Shown: positions 46,107 through 55,378 of the stretch, one piece after another | Numbering within the stretch: position 1 is the stretch's first letter | How the letters are laid out: every line of letters starts with the position of its first letter | Notes under the pieces: model-generated | Databases searched by the model: none | What the model saw: the letters and a program-made list of their open reading frames with translations, nothing else | What the model was told of the DNA's origin: nothing | From: Myxococcota bacterium | GTDB taxonomy: Bacteria; Myxococcota_A; UBA796; UBA9615; JAKLKC01 | DNA length: 64,000 nucleotides | Reading direction: 5' to 3' | Assembly (NCBI GenBank): GCA_023150875.1 | Contig: JAKLKC010000029.1 | Location: 17,330 to 81,329 of the forward strand | Translations under genes and position numbers: made by a program

Positions 46107-46454
46107 ATGCTGGACTGGCTGATCCCCTCCGCCTGGGCCCAGGCCAACGGGCAGGCGCCCGCGGGCAGTGGTCTCGTCGGGTTCTTGATGCCCCTGAGCA
46201 TCATCGCCATCTTCTACTTCATCGTGTGGCGACCGCAGCAGCGGCGCATGAGGGAGCACCAGGCGATGGTCCAGGCCCTCCAGAAGGGGGACCAGGTGAT
46301 CACGTCGGGGGGGATCCACGGGAGGATCCACGCCGTCGAGGACCGGGTGTTGACCGTGGAGATCGCGCCCGGGGTGCGGATCCGGGTCCAGAAGGACAAC
46401 GTCGCGGGCAGGATCGCGCCCACGGGCGAGGCGAAGATCACCGAACCGAAGTAG
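46107..46454 (+). CDS. yajC: YajC, SecDF-associated preprotein translocase subunit
   Basis: 115 residues. A single transmembrane helix (~23-42, GFLMPLSIIAIFYFIVWRPQ) with the family's RPQQRR turn, then a small cytoplasmic domain with QKGDQVITSGGIHGRI. It joins SecDF in the inner membrane. The start abuts the tgt stop with no gap. Confidence 0.95.
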   Translation: MLDWLIPSAWAQANGQAPAGSGLVGFLMPLSIIAIFYFIVWRPQQRRMREHQAMVQALQKGDQVITSGGIHGRIHAVEDRVLTVEIAPGVRIRVQKDNVAGRIAPTGEAKITEPK

Positions 46455-46616
46455 CATGCCGCCGCCGGCCCCGCGGGAGCGGACCGGCGCGGGAGGACGT
46501 CCCCTGTCCGCCGGGCGAGGGCCCGGGTCGGCGGGGGGCGGGAAACGCGGGCGAGAGCCCGCATGACGTCGAGGAGCCGGCCGCCGCGGCGGGATCCGGC
46601 GCTGGATTGCGGGACG

Positions 46617-48389
46617 ATGAGTGGTTCGTGGTGGTTCCGATTGGGACTGACGGCGTTCTTCACGCTGCTCGCTTGCGCGCTGCTCGTGTGGACGGTCGGG
46701 GGCTGGGACACCGAGACCGACCTGGCCCTGAAGCAGAAGGTCCGCACGACCGAGGGAGCGGGCACCGCCCGGGCGGACGACCCTCCGCCCCGCTGGGCGA
46801 CGTTCTTCCCCGAGTCGAAGATCAAGCTGGGCCTCGACCTTCAGGGCGGGATCGACGTGGTCCTCGACGTCGACGTCGACAAGGCCCTGGAGACCCAGGC
46901 CCAGCGCGCCATCAAGAGCGTCGAGCAGGGGATCGAGAGGGCGGGGGTCACCGGGGCGACCATCAAGCGTCCCCTCGGCAGCTCCGACCTGCTGGTCACC
47001 CCCGCGAGCGCGGACCAGGAGGAAAAGATCCGCGGGTGGTTCCAGGAGAGCTACTCCATCTACCAGTTCGCGGGCCGCGGGGGGGAGGGCGCCGCCGCGC
47101 TGCGCTTCGAGCTGGCGCCCGACTACGAGGAGGAGCTCCGCACCAACGCCATCCAGCAGGTGGTGGAGTCCCTCCGCAACCGGGTCGACCTGTACGGCGT
47201 GAGCGAGCCGGTGATCACCGCCAAGGGTGCCGACCAGGTCAACGTCCAGCTCCCGGGCGTCGACGACCCCCAGCGCGCCATCAAGCTCATCGGCACCACG
47301 GCCCAGCTCGAGTTCCACCTCGTGGACGAGTCCATCCCCGTCACCCGGCTGACGTCGCTCATCGAGCAGGCCCGGACCGAGGCGGGGCTCGCCGAGGACT
47401 TCTCCGACGACGCCATCAACCAGGCCCTCCACCAGCGCGGCCTGATCCCCGAGGAGACCATCGTCCTCTTCGAGAAGCAGTGGGACCGGGCCACCGGCAG
47501 CCTGGAGCAGGTCCAGCCCTACCTTCTCAAGCGGGACGCGGTGCTGACCGGCGACATGCTCGAGAACGCCGGCGTGCGCAGCGACCAGTTCAACGTCCCC
47601 TACGTCAGCATGGACCTCAACAGCGAGGGGGAGCAGATCTTCGCCGACGTCACCGGGGCCAACGTGGGCAAGCAGCTCGCCATCGTCCTGGACAACAACG
47701 TCAAGTCGGCGCCCAGCATCCGGGAGCGGATCGCGGGCGGGAGCGCCCGCATCGACATGGGGGGCGGCGATCCGGCGTCGGTCATGCGGGAGGCCAACGA
47801 CCTCTCCCTTGTGCTCCGGGCGGGGGCCCTTCCGGCGCCGGTTCACATCGCCGAGAACCGGGCGGTGGGCGCGACGCTGGGGGCGGACTCGGTGAGGGCC
47901 GGCACCGTCGCCATGACGGTGGGGGCCCTGCTGGTGCTCTTCTTCATGGTCGTCTACTACCGCACCGCCGGCCTCATCGCCGACGTCGCGCTGGCGACCA
48001 ACATCCTCTTCCTGCTGGCCCTGCTGGCCGCCTTCGGCGCCACCCTCACCCTGCCCGGGCTCGCCGGCATCGCCCTCACCGTGGGCATGGCGGTGGACGC
48101 CAACGTGATCATCAACGAGCGCATCCGCGAGGAGCTGCGCCTCGGGAAGTCGGTGCGCTCGGCGGTCGCCGCCGGGTACGACAAGGCATTCTCCGCGATC
48201 CTGGACGGCAACCTCACCACCCTCTTCGCGGGGGTGGTGCTCTTCTCCTACGGGACCGGTCCCCTCAAGGGCTTCGCCGTCACCCTGATGATCGGGATCC
48301 TCACCACCCTCTACTCCGCAGTCGTCGTCAGCCGCCTCATCTTCGAGTTCGTCGTCGAAGGTCGTGGCGCGCGATCGATCAGCGTCTGA
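46617..48389 (+). CDS. secD: SecD, protein-export membrane subunit
   Basis: 590 residues from ATG 46617; an ATG 54 nt upstream is open but lacks family text. Six transmembrane helices, one at the N-terminus and five after ~440. A large periplasmic region lies between them, with LGLDLQGGIDVVLDVDVDKA, SLRNRVDLYGVSEPVI and NVQLPGVDDPQRAIKLIGTTAQLEF. The membrane half has VAMTVGALLVLFFMVVYYR and GMAVDANVIINERIREELR. With SecF it uses the proton motive force to pull proteins through SecYEG. Confidence 0.95.
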   Translation: MSGSWWFRLGLTAFFTLLACALLVWTVGGWDTETDLALKQKVRTTEGAGTARADDPPPRWATFFPESKIKLGLDLQGGIDVVLDVDVDKALETQAQRAIKSVEQGIERAGVTGATIKRPLGSSDLLVTPASADQEEKIRGWFQESYSIYQFAGRGGEGAAALRFELAPDYEEELRTNAIQQVVESLRNRVDLYGVSEPVITAKGADQVNVQLPGVDDPQRAIKLIGTTAQLEFHLVDESIPVTRLTSLIEQARTEAGLAEDFSDDAINQALHQRGLIPEETIVLFEKQWDRATGSLEQVQPYLLKRDAVLTGDMLENAGVRSDQFNVPYVSMDLNSEGEQIFADVTGANVGKQLAIVLDNNVKSAPSIRERIAGGSARIDMGGGDPASVMREANDLSLVLRAGALPAPVHIAENRAVGATLGADSVRAGTVAMTVGALLVLFFMVVYYRTAGLIADVALATNILFLLALLAAFGATLTLPGLAGIALTVGMAVDANVIINERIREELRLGKSVRSAVAAGYDKAFSAILDGNLTTLFAGVVLFSYGTGPLKGFAVTLMIGILTTLYSAVVVSRLIFEFVVEGRGARSISV

Positions 48390-48411
48390 GCCCCGGGAAG
48401 AGAGCCGCGTC

Positions 48412-49815
48412 ATGCAGTGGATCAAGCCCGGAACGAACTACGACTTCATGGGGGCCGCCCCGAAGGCGCTCATCGGGTCGCTGTCCCTCATCGTCTTCTT
48501 CATCGTCTTCAGCCTGGTGGTGCCCCCGAAGTGGGGCATCGACTTCGCGGGAGGCACCGAGATCCAGCTCAAGGTCGACCCGAGCAAGGACATCGGCGAC
48601 GTGCGGGACGCGCTGACGGAGGCCGGCCTCTCGAACGACTCCGTCCAGCGCCTCGGGGACGCCGCCGACCACACCTTCCAGGTCCGGGTCAAGGACGTGA
48701 ACTTCGGCGCGGAGCAGGCGTTCGCGTCCATCCGCGCCGGCCTCCTGGAAGAGTTCGGCGCCGACGCCTTCGGCGAGTTCCACTTCGACCCCGCGGACGC
48801 GACGGAGGTCGAGGTGGCGACGAACAAGCCCCTCGAGCCCGATCAGGTCCAGGCCGCCCTGGTCCGGCGCGGCCTCCTCCCGGGCGCCGGGGCCTCCGGC
48901 GCCGGGGCCGGGGGGGCCGCCGAGCCCTCCGTCCCCGGAGTCTCCCCCGAGGCTCCCGCCGCCGCCCCCGGGGCGGGGGGGGAAGGTGCCGAAGGTGCCC
49001 CCGGGGTCGAAGGAGGCTCCGCCCCGGCGCCCGGGGGGGAGGCGACTCCCGACGAGGCCGCCGCGGCCCCGGACGGACAGTCGATCAACGCCGCCACCCC
49101 CACGGTGGTCGCCGTCGCGGACCAGTGGGTGTCCCGCAGCACCGTGGACCCCTCCGCCCTGGTGATCCGCTTCCCTGGGGTCACCCAGCGGATCACCGAT
49201 GCGCTGGCGGAGAGCAAGTCCATGGGGGCCGGCACCTTCGAGGTGCTCAAGGTGGATACCGTGGGGCCCAAGGCGGGGAAGGAGCTCCGGGAGAAGGCGA
49301 TCCTCTCCATCGTGATCACCTCGCTCCTCCTGCTGGTGTACATCGCCTTCCGGTTCGACATGAGCTTCGCCCCCGGGGCGGTCATCGCCACCTTCCACGA
49401 CGTGTTGATCGCGGTCGGGGTGATGCTGGTCCTCCAGCGGGAGATCAACCTGGACATCGTGGGTGCCGCCCTGACCATCCTCGGCTACTCCGTCAACGAC
49501 ACCATCGTGACCTTCGACCGGATCCGCGAGAACCTGCGGCGGTACCGGCGGAAGGACCTCCGGTGGATCGTGAACCGGAGCGTGAACGAGACGCTTTCCC
49601 GCACCATCCTCACCTCGCTGACGGTGATGCTGGTGGTCATGGTGCTGGTCATCCTGGGCGGACCCATCCTGCGCAACATGGCCCTGTGCCTGTTGTTCGG
49701 GATCCTCGCGGGCACCTACTCGTCGATCTTCATCGCCAGCCCGACGATCATCTACCTCTCCCGCTGGTTCCCCGTGGAGCCCCGGGCCGTGGCGGCGGCC
49801 GCCGCGAACGAGTAG
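48412..49815 (+). CDS. secF: SecF with a large low-complexity insertion
   Basis: 467 residues from ATG 48412; SecF proteins are usually about 300-330. Family text: GIDFAGGTEIQLKVD near 42-56, then after the insertion VDTVGPKAGKELREKAILS, a six-helix membrane domain with TFHDVLIAVG, GYSVNDTIVTFDRIRENLRR and NRSVNETLSRTILTS. Residues ~157-226 are almost purely Ala/Gly/Pro/Glu and lie in the periplasmic domain between two ordered halves. Translation proceeds 22 bp after secD. Confidence 0.93.
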   Translation: MQWIKPGTNYDFMGAAPKALIGSLSLIVFFIVFSLVVPPKWGIDFAGGTEIQLKVDPSKDIGDVRDALTEAGLSNDSVQRLGDAADHTFQVRVKDVNFGAEQAFASIRAGLLEEFGADAFGEFHFDPADATEVEVATNKPLEPDQVQAALVRRGLLPGAGASGAGAGGAAEPSVPGVSPEAPAAAPGAGGEGAEGAPGVEGGSAPAPGGEATPDEAAAAPDGQSINAATPTVVAVADQWVSRSTVDPSALVIRFPGVTQRITDALAESKSMGAGTFEVLKVDTVGPKAGKELREKAILSIVITSLLLLVYIAFRFDMSFAPGAVIATFHDVLIAVGVMLVLQREINLDIVGAALTILGYSVNDTIVTFDRIRENLRRYRRKDLRWIVNRSVNETLSRTILTSLTVMLVVMVLVILGGPILRNMALCLLFGILAGTYSSIFIASPTIIYLSRWFPVEPRAVAAAAANE

Positions 49816-49983
49816 CCCGGGCGGGGGGTTCGGACGCCCTTCCCCGGGCCCGCCGGACTCGGGTACGATTCCGCACCGGGGGGGCGCGCTGCCCCCCTCC
49901 GCTTCCCGCGCTCGACCGGGGAAGATCCGGAGCGGTCCCGGGATAGGGAGGCCCGGGGGGCGCGCGCCCTCCGGGGAGCCGAC

Positions 49984-51711
49984 GTGCAGACGCTACCGAG
50001 ATCCGTGCGCGCGTGGCGTGCCCGCGCCGTGGGGGGCGATCCGTTGGCCCTGGCGGGGGAGGTGGGCTGCTCCCCCCGGCTCGCGCGGCTGATGGCCGCC
50101 CGGGGAGTGAGCCTCGCCGAAGAGGCGCACCGCTTCCTGAGGGGCGGGATCGGCGACCTCCCCGATCCCTCGCGCCTCGATGGCGTGGACGGGGCGGCCC
50201 GCCGCCTCGCCGACGCCGTGGTGCAGGGGGAGCTGGTGGGGGTCCACGGCGACTACGACGTCGATGGGGTCACCAGCACCGTGGTGCTCGCCGAGTTCCT
50301 GGGACAGGCCGGGGGCCGCGTCACCTGGCTGATCCCCGACCGGGAGGCCGACGGTTACGGGCTCCAGATGGGGACCCTGGAGCGGCTGGTCGCCCGGGGG
50401 ATCCGGGTGCTGATCACCTGCGACAACGGCACGTCGTCCGTCGCCGAGATCGACAGGGCGAGGTCCCTCGGCGTCGAGACGATCGTGTGTGACCACCACA
50501 CCCCCGGCGAGTCGCTCCCCCGGGCCTTCTCCCTCCTGAACCCCCGGATCGGGGACGCCGGAGGGCCCTTCGCGGACCTGGCGGCGGTGGGCGTCGCCTT
50601 CCTGCTGGCCATCGCCACGCGGCGAGAGCTGCGCCGCCGAGGGTGGTTCGGCGAGGGCCGGCGGGAGCCCAACCTCCGCGCCCTCCTCGACGTCGTCGCC
50701 CTGGGCACCGTCGCCGACCTCGCGCCCCTCCGGGGAGTGAACCGGATCCTGGTGCGGGAGGGGCTGGCGGTCCTGGCGGAGCGGCGCCGCCCCGGCCTGT
50801 CCGCCCTCCTGGACGTCTCCCGGACCGACCCGGCGGAGCCCCTGACCGCATCCATTCTGGGTTTCCGACTGGGTCCCCGCATCAACGCCGCGGGGCGGCT
50901 CGACAACGCCGCGACCGCGGTGGACCTGCTGCTCACCCGGGATCCCGAGGTGGCGGCGCGGATCGCCCGGGACCTCGACGGGATCAACCGGCGCCGGCAG
51001 GAGATCCAGGACGGGACCCTGCGGGAGGCCATGGCACAGGTGTTGGAGGGCGGAGATCCCGCGGCCAAGCGAGGCCTGGTGCTGGCGTCGCGGGAGTGGC
51101 ATCCCGGGGTCGTGGGGGTGGTCGCCGCCCGGATCGTCGAGCAGTTCTGGCGGCCGGTGGTGATGATCTCCGTCCGGGACGGGGTAGGGAAGGGGAGCGC
51201 CCGGACCCCTCCAGGGGCGGATCTCTTCGGGGAGCTCCGGCAGGTGGCGGACCTCTTCGAGCGGTTCGGTGGCCACCGTTCCGCGGCGGGCATCACCATC
51301 CTCGAGGACCGGATCCCCGCCCTGAGGGAGCGGTTCGAGGGGGCCCTGTTCCGGGACGTCGCCCCCGAGGACCGCGTCCCGTCCCTGTTGACCGACGGCG
51401 ACCTGTCTCCGGCGGAGGTGGACGAGGCGCTGGTCCACGAGCTGTCCGCGCTCGCGCCCCACGGCCTCTCCAACCCCGAGCCGGTGTTCGTCGCCCGGGG
51501 TGTACCGGTCCGGACCCGTCGAGACCTGTCGTCGGGGGGCCTGGCGCTGGAGGTCGACGGCGGTGGGGGGCGGCTGCGGGCGGTCGCGTTCGGCTTGGGC
51601 CGGTCCGCCGCGACCCTGCCCGACGCGGTGGACATCGCCTACTCGGCGCAGGTCAACGTGTTCCGGGGGCGGAGGAGCATCGAGCTCCGGATCCGGGACA
51701 TCGGGGCGTGA
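49984..51711 (+). CDS. recJ: RecJ single-strand-specific 5'-3' exonuclease
   Basis: 575 residues from GTG 49984. DHH-family phosphoesterase: GDYDVDGVTST, ITCDNGTSSV, VCDHHTPGESLP (DHH), INAAGRLDNAATAVDLLLT, then DHHA1 with FGGHRSAAGI and a C-terminal OB-fold. Acts in recombination and mismatch repair. Following secF is the standard position in deltaproteobacteria. The 168-bp gap before it contains only GC-rich sequence and a TACGAT that could be a weak -10. Confidence 0.95.
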   Translation: MQTLPRSVRAWRARAVGGDPLALAGEVGCSPRLARLMAARGVSLAEEAHRFLRGGIGDLPDPSRLDGVDGAARRLADAVVQGELVGVHGDYDVDGVTSTVVLAEFLGQAGGRVTWLIPDREADGYGLQMGTLERLVARGIRVLITCDNGTSSVAEIDRARSLGVETIVCDHHTPGESLPRAFSLLNPRIGDAGGPFADLAAVGVAFLLAIATRRELRRRGWFGEGRREPNLRALLDVVALGTVADLAPLRGVNRILVREGLAVLAERRRPGLSALLDVSRTDPAEPLTASILGFRLGPRINAAGRLDNAATAVDLLLTRDPEVAARIARDLDGINRRRQEIQDGTLREAMAQVLEGGDPAAKRGLVLASREWHPGVVGVVAARIVEQFWRPVVMISVRDGVGKGSARTPPGADLFGELRQVADLFERFGGHRSAAGITILEDRIPALRERFEGALFRDVAPEDRVPSLLTDGDLSPAEVDEALVHELSALAPHGLSNPEPVFVARGVPVRTRRDLSSGGLALEVDGGGGRLRAVAFGLGRSAATLPDAVDIAYSAQVNVFRGRRSIELRIRDIGA

Positions 51712-51748
51712 ACGCGCAGGAAGTCCAAGGGATTTCAACGATCTCGTC

Positions 51749-51777
51749 TTGACGGTCCCCGGGTCGGCCTGGATAAT
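51749..51777 (+). promoter_or_regulatory. Strong sigma-70-like promoter of the IHF/HU gene
   Basis: TTGACG (51749-51754), 17-nt spacer, GATAAT (51772-51777), 46 nt before the ATG at 51824. It is the best two-box match in the window, as expected for an abundant DNA-bending protein. Confidence 0.7.
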
Positions 51778-51823
51778 CCAAGACGGCCGGGGGTGGCGCC
51801 GGGTGGCTTTTCGGGGAGGCCCC

Positions 51824-52144
51824 ATGACCAAGTCCGAGCTGATAGACGAGGTCGCCCTGCAGCTCGACCTGCCGCGGAAGCGGGCCGAGCAGGTGGTGAG
51901 GCTGATCTTCGACGACATGTGCCGGGCGCTGGCCCGCGGAGAGCGGATCGAGATCCGAGGCTTCGGGAGCTTCCGCGCCAAGCGCTACCCGCCCTACTCC
52001 GGCCGCAACCCGAAGACGGGGCGCGTGATCCAGGTCGACGAGAAGGTCCTGCCGGTGTTCAAGGTCGGCAAGGAGCTGCGGGGGCGGGTGAACGGTGCGG
52101 GGGAGACTGTCCCCCAGGCCGTCGGCCGGCGCCGGGGGAACTAG
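51824..52144 (+). CDS. ihfB: Integration host factor/HU-family DNA-bending protein (IHF-beta-like)
   Basis: 106 residues. HU/IHF fold: MTKSELIDEVALQLDL, a central ERIEIRGFGSFRAKRYPPY, and the DNA-arm signature GRNPKTGRVIQVDEK, which matches IHF-beta more than HU. The last ~15 residues are a Gly/Arg-rich tail. Its TAG stop is the second to fourth base of CTAGTAC, the left end of the palindromic element that follows, so the element may have inserted at or redefined the end of this gene. Confidence 0.92.
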   Translation: MTKSELIDEVALQLDLPRKRAEQVVRLIFDDMCRALARGERIEIRGFGSFRAKRYPPYSGRNPKTGRVIQVDEKVLPVFKVGKELRGRVNGAGETVPQAVGRRRGN

Positions 52145-52351
52145 TACCACGTTCCGAAGGTTCCTCCCCAGTTTCTCCGTTCCCAGGCCCACCCGATCCG
52201 GAACGTAGGGCGGGGGCTTGTCCCCCGCCGCGGGGCTTCGGCGGGGGACAAGCCCCCGCCCTACGGGGCCTCCGGTTCGCGGGACCGCGACGCCGATGAG
52301 CTGGAAGGCGGACTCAGAAACTGGGGAACTCGCTCTGGAACGACGTACTAG
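52141..52351. repeat. 211-bp palindromic element (MITE/REP-like)
   Basis: The ends are inverted: CTAGTAC (52141-52147) and GTACTAG (52345-52351). They continue into imperfect inverted arms sharing CGTTCC and CCCCAGTTTCT. At the centre is a perfect 27-bp inverted repeat (52204-52230 and 52239-52265) around an 8-nt loop; each arm contains GTAGGGCGGGGGCTTGTCCC. There is no open frame. The shape is that of a non-autonomous mobile element. As RNA it would be a strong bidirectional stop for ihfB transcription. It fills most of the 312-bp gap 52145-52456; the remaining ~105 bp hold no other feature besides the next gene's ribosome site. Confidence 0.8.
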
Positions 52352-52456
52352 GCCCCGAATCGCTCGGGGGAGGGGGCCCCCGGGACGGCGCCCGCTTGAC
52401 CCCCCGCCGGCCCTTTGCCATGCTGCCCGACCTGCCCCGAGAGGAGGGATCCCCCG

Positions 52457-54175
52457 ATGACCCTGGGCGCCGTGGCCCGCGTCCTGCTCCTCGTTGTCGC
52501 CGTAGCGGCCCTCTACCCCGCGCCCGCCCTCGCCCGGGGGCGCGCCGTGATCGTGGAGTTCCAGCCGTCCACCGACGAGGAAGCCGGGCTCGCCTTCCTC
52601 CTTTACGACTACGTGGCCCAGCAGCTCGTGGAGTCGTCGGGCGGCGGCATCGTCGCCGGGGAGGCCGTGCAGCTCTACCTCGGCCGGAACGCCGTGGACT
52701 GCGGCGAGTCCCCGGCTTGCCTCCAGAAGCTCGGGCAGCGGTTCGGCGCGGAGCTGGTGGTGACGGGGGTGGTGTCGCGGGAGGGAGCGACGGTCCGGGT
52801 GCGTCTGGATTTCTTCGCTTCCGCCGACGGGAGCAAGCTCGGAGAGCTCAAGCGGTCGTTCCCCGCCGGTGAGGACTCGGTGATCGGGGTGGCCCTGCGG
52901 GAGGCCATCAGCATCGCTATGCCCGACGCCCTCGCCGTCGCCGACCGGTTGGGCGACTCCGGTGAGGGGTACGGATCCTCCGGCGGGTCGCGGGGTGGGG
53001 GCGGGGCGACGCGCCGGGGGTCCGACTCCGCGGCCGAGGAGAGGCGGCGCGCCGACGAGGACTCGGACCGCCGCAGGGACGAGGAGAAGGCCCGAGAGAG
53101 GCGCGCCGAAGAGGAGCGGCTGCAGCGCGAGGCGGACCGGCGGGCTCGCCTGGACGAACGGCGGCGCGAGGAGGCGGACCGGCGCTCCGCGGAGGACGAG
53201 CGGCGCCGCCAGTCCCGCGACGCCGCCGAGGCCCGGTCCAGCCGGGCGGAGGGGCGAACGGACGAGAGGCGGGGCGACGACCGGCGAGCCGGGGATCGGC
53301 GGGGCTCCCGGCGCGACGACGAGGAGGTCGACTTCCTCGAGGACGACGTAGGGTCCGAGGGGGGGGAGACCGGACGCACCGCCCGGTCGGCCGTACGGAT
53401 CCCGAGCGGGATGAGCGCGGCGGAGCATCGCCGCTTCGAGCGATCCGGCCTGTCCGAGAAGGCGTGGAAGAAGAAGCGATACGCCCACGGGCGGGTTCTG
53501 AGCATGCGCGTCGCGGGGGGGCTGGCCGCGGGCGCGGTCAAGCAGCTCTACAGCACCACCATTCACCTGGACGCCGAAGGCGCGAAGGACGACGAGTACG
53601 GCTGGGGCACCACGGGGAACGCCACGTCCTTCGGGTTCGCGGTGGGGCTGGGCTTCTCGGTGGCGGACATGGTGGAGATCGGCGTCGAAGGGGGCGCGGT
53701 GTTCGGACAGCAGCTCCTGAGGCGGGAGTGCGACGAGCCCGCGGGGGCCGATCCCCACTGCCGCCTGGGGACGGACATCGGCTCCGCCGCGTGGGACTCG
53801 GGTCCGGCGGTACACGCGTTGATCGATCCGCGCGTGCGGGTCTTCCTCTTGCCCCGCGGCGCCGTGAAGCCCTACGTGGGGTTCGGGAGCCCGATCCTGA
53901 TCCAGTCGGGGTTCGACGTGCCCGAGGAGGTCTACACCGACCGCCCCGGCTCGGTCCTGGTGGGGGTGGAGCCCGCGTTGGGAGTCCAGATCGACTCCCC
54001 CGGGGGTCTGGGCTTCTATGTCGACGCGCCCATCGGGATCCTCGCCGGGCTCGGGAAGTCGGACTTCGTCGCGGACGCCGGCGGGGGGCAGCTCTCCGAC
54101 GAGGCGAAGGAGCCCAAGCCCGATCCCGTGCGGGTGCTGTTCCGCCTGAACGCGGGCGTGCAGATCCGGTTCTGA
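52457..54175 (+). CDS. Chimeric exported protein: TolB-N-like domain, charged coil, C-terminal outer-membrane barrel
   Basis: 572 residues from ATG 52457, preceded by GAGAGGAGGGATC. Signal peptide 1-~26. Residues ~28-135 resemble the small alpha/beta domain found in many myxobacterial exported proteins (C-x4-C then LGQRFGAELVVTGVV). Residues ~190-300 are almost all Arg, Asp and Glu, with repeated RREEADRR-like units, probably a long charged helix. From ~345 the sequence alternates as beta-strands and ends in Phe, an outer-membrane barrel of about 225 residues. The combination suggests a periplasm-spanning arm attached to a barrel. No function is known. Confidence 0.72.
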   Translation: MTLGAVARVLLLVVAVAALYPAPALARGRAVIVEFQPSTDEEAGLAFLLYDYVAQQLVESSGGGIVAGEAVQLYLGRNAVDCGESPACLQKLGQRFGAELVVTGVVSREGATVRVRLDFFASADGSKLGELKRSFPAGEDSVIGVALREAISIAMPDALAVADRLGDSGEGYGSSGGSRGGGGATRRGSDSAAEERRRADEDSDRRRDEEKARERRAEEERLQREADRRARLDERRREEADRRSAEDERRRQSRDAAEARSSRAEGRTDERRGDDRRAGDRRGSRRDDEEVDFLEDDVGSEGGETGRTARSAVRIPSGMSAAEHRRFERSGLSEKAWKKKRYAHGRVLSMRVAGGLAAGAVKQLYSTTIHLDAEGAKDDEYGWGTTGNATSFGFAVGLGFSVADMVEIGVEGGAVFGQQLLRRECDEPAGADPHCRLGTDIGSAAWDSGPAVHALIDPRVRVFLLPRGAVKPYVGFGSPILIQSGFDVPEEVYTDRPGSVLVGVEPALGVQIDSPGGLGFYVDAPIGILAGLGKSDFVADAGGGQLSDEAKEPKPDPVRVLFRLNAGVQIRF

Positions 54176-54197
54176 CGGAAGGGCCGGGGAACCCTCC

Positions 54198-55154
54198 TCA
54201 GGTCCGGGCGGCCTTCGCCGCCGCCCGGGCGATCCGGGCGGAGAAGTCGGCGAGGGTCAGCTCCAGGCCCTCTTCGAGCCCGACCCGGGGTTCCCAGCCG
54301 AGGACGGCGCGGGCGCGGTCGATGACGGGGCGCCGCAGCTTGGGATCGTCCTGGGGCAGCTCCCGGAACTCGACTCGGCTCGAGCTCCCGGTGATCCGGA
54401 TGACCTCCCGGGCCAGGTCCAGCACCGTGCGCTCGATGGGGTTGCCGAGGTTCACCGGCTCCGCGAAGTCGGCCTCGCTCAGCGCCACGATCCCCTCGAC
54501 CAGGTCCGACACGTAGCAGAAGCTCCGGGTCTGGCTGCCGTCCCCGTACACCGTGATGGCGTCGCCCCGAAGGGCCTGGGTGAAGAAGTTCGGGATCACC
54601 CTCCCATCGTCCAGGCGCATGCGGGGGCCGTAGGTGTTGAAGATTCGCACCATGCGGGTCCGGACCCCGTGGGTGCGCCGGAACGCCATCACCAGCGCCT
54701 CGGTGTAGCGCTTGGACTCGTCGTAGACCGAGCGCGGACCGATGGGGTTGACGTGCCCGTGGTAGCTCTCGGGCTGGGGATGGACCTCGGGGTCGCCGTA
54801 GACCTCGGAGGTCGACGCCTGGAGGAACAGGGCCCCCTTCTCCCGGGCGATCTCGAGCATGTTCCAGGCGCCGTGGGCGCCGACCCGGAGCGTCTCCAGG
54901 GGGAGCTTGATGTAGTCGACCGGGCTGGCCGGGCACGCGAGGTTGAAGACCGCGTCCACGGGGTCCGGCCAGATCAGGGGCTGGCCGATGTCGTGCTCGA
55001 CGAAACGGAACCTCGGGTCCCGGATGTGCTCCAGGTTCTGGAGGTCGCCGGTGACGAGGTTGTCGACGACCGTCACCTCGTCGCCTCGGGCCAGCAGTCG
55101 GTCGCACAGGTGCGAACCGATGAAGCCCGCTCCCCCGGTCAGCAGGATCCGCAT
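54198..55154 (-). CDS. uxs: NAD-dependent epimerase/dehydratase, UDP-glucuronate decarboxylase-like
   Basis: 318 residues from ATG 55154. Extended SDR: GGAGFIGSHLCDRLL (NAD site, 7-21), STSEVYGDPEVHPQPES (catalytic Ser/Thr and Glu area), YDESKRYTEAL with the YxxxK pair, IFNTYGPRM. The NPIGPRSVYDE stretch matches UDP-xylose synthase more than dTDP-glucose dehydratase. It would make UDP-xylose for surface glycans. The frame stays open upstream of the chosen ATG but without coding character. It faces the upstream barrel gene, 22 bp apart. Confidence 0.88.
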   Translation of the reverse strand: MRILLTGGAGFIGSHLCDRLLARGDEVTVVDNLVTGDLQNLEHIRDPRFRFVEHDIGQPLIWPDPVDAVFNLACPASPVDYIKLPLETLRVGAHGAWNMLEIAREKGALFLQASTSEVYGDPEVHPQPESYHGHVNPIGPRSVYDESKRYTEALVMAFRRTHGVRTRMVRIFNTYGPRMRLDDGRVIPNFFTQALRGDAITVYGDGSQTRSFCYVSDLVEGIVALSEADFAEPVNLGNPIERTVLDLAREVIRITGSSSRVEFRELPQDDPKLRRPVIDRARAVLGWEPRVGLEEGLELTLADFSARIARAAAKAART

Positions 55155-55199
55155 TCCGAGCGCCTCCGCCCCCGGGTTCCGGTCCTCGGGGCGGCTGCG

Positions 55200-55228
55200 A
55201 ATGTAGAGGGGTCGGCCGCCTCGGTCAA
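55200..55228 (-). promoter_or_regulatory. Promoter for the UDP-glucuronate decarboxylase gene
   Basis: Read on the - strand: TTGACC (55223-55228), 17-nt spacer, TACATT (55200-55205), 45 nt before the ATG at 55154. Confidence 0.55.
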
Positions 55229-55264
55229 GGACGCCGAGGCGCGGCCCCCCGTCGGCCCCGCTCC

Positions 55265-55294
55265 TTGTCCGCGCGCGGAGGGGACTGGTATCCT
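55265..55294 (+). promoter_or_regulatory. Promoter for the large TPR gene
   Basis: TTGTCC (55265-55270), 18-nt spacer, TATCCT (55289-55294), 84 nt before the ATG at 55379. Back to back with the promoter on the other strand. Confidence 0.45.
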
Positions 55295-55378
55295 GCGCCA
55301 CTGGTCCCTGGGAGGCGCCGCCCTCGGGGACGGCCCCTCCCCGCTCCTTCGCGCCCACTCCAGGAGACGCGCCCCGCC

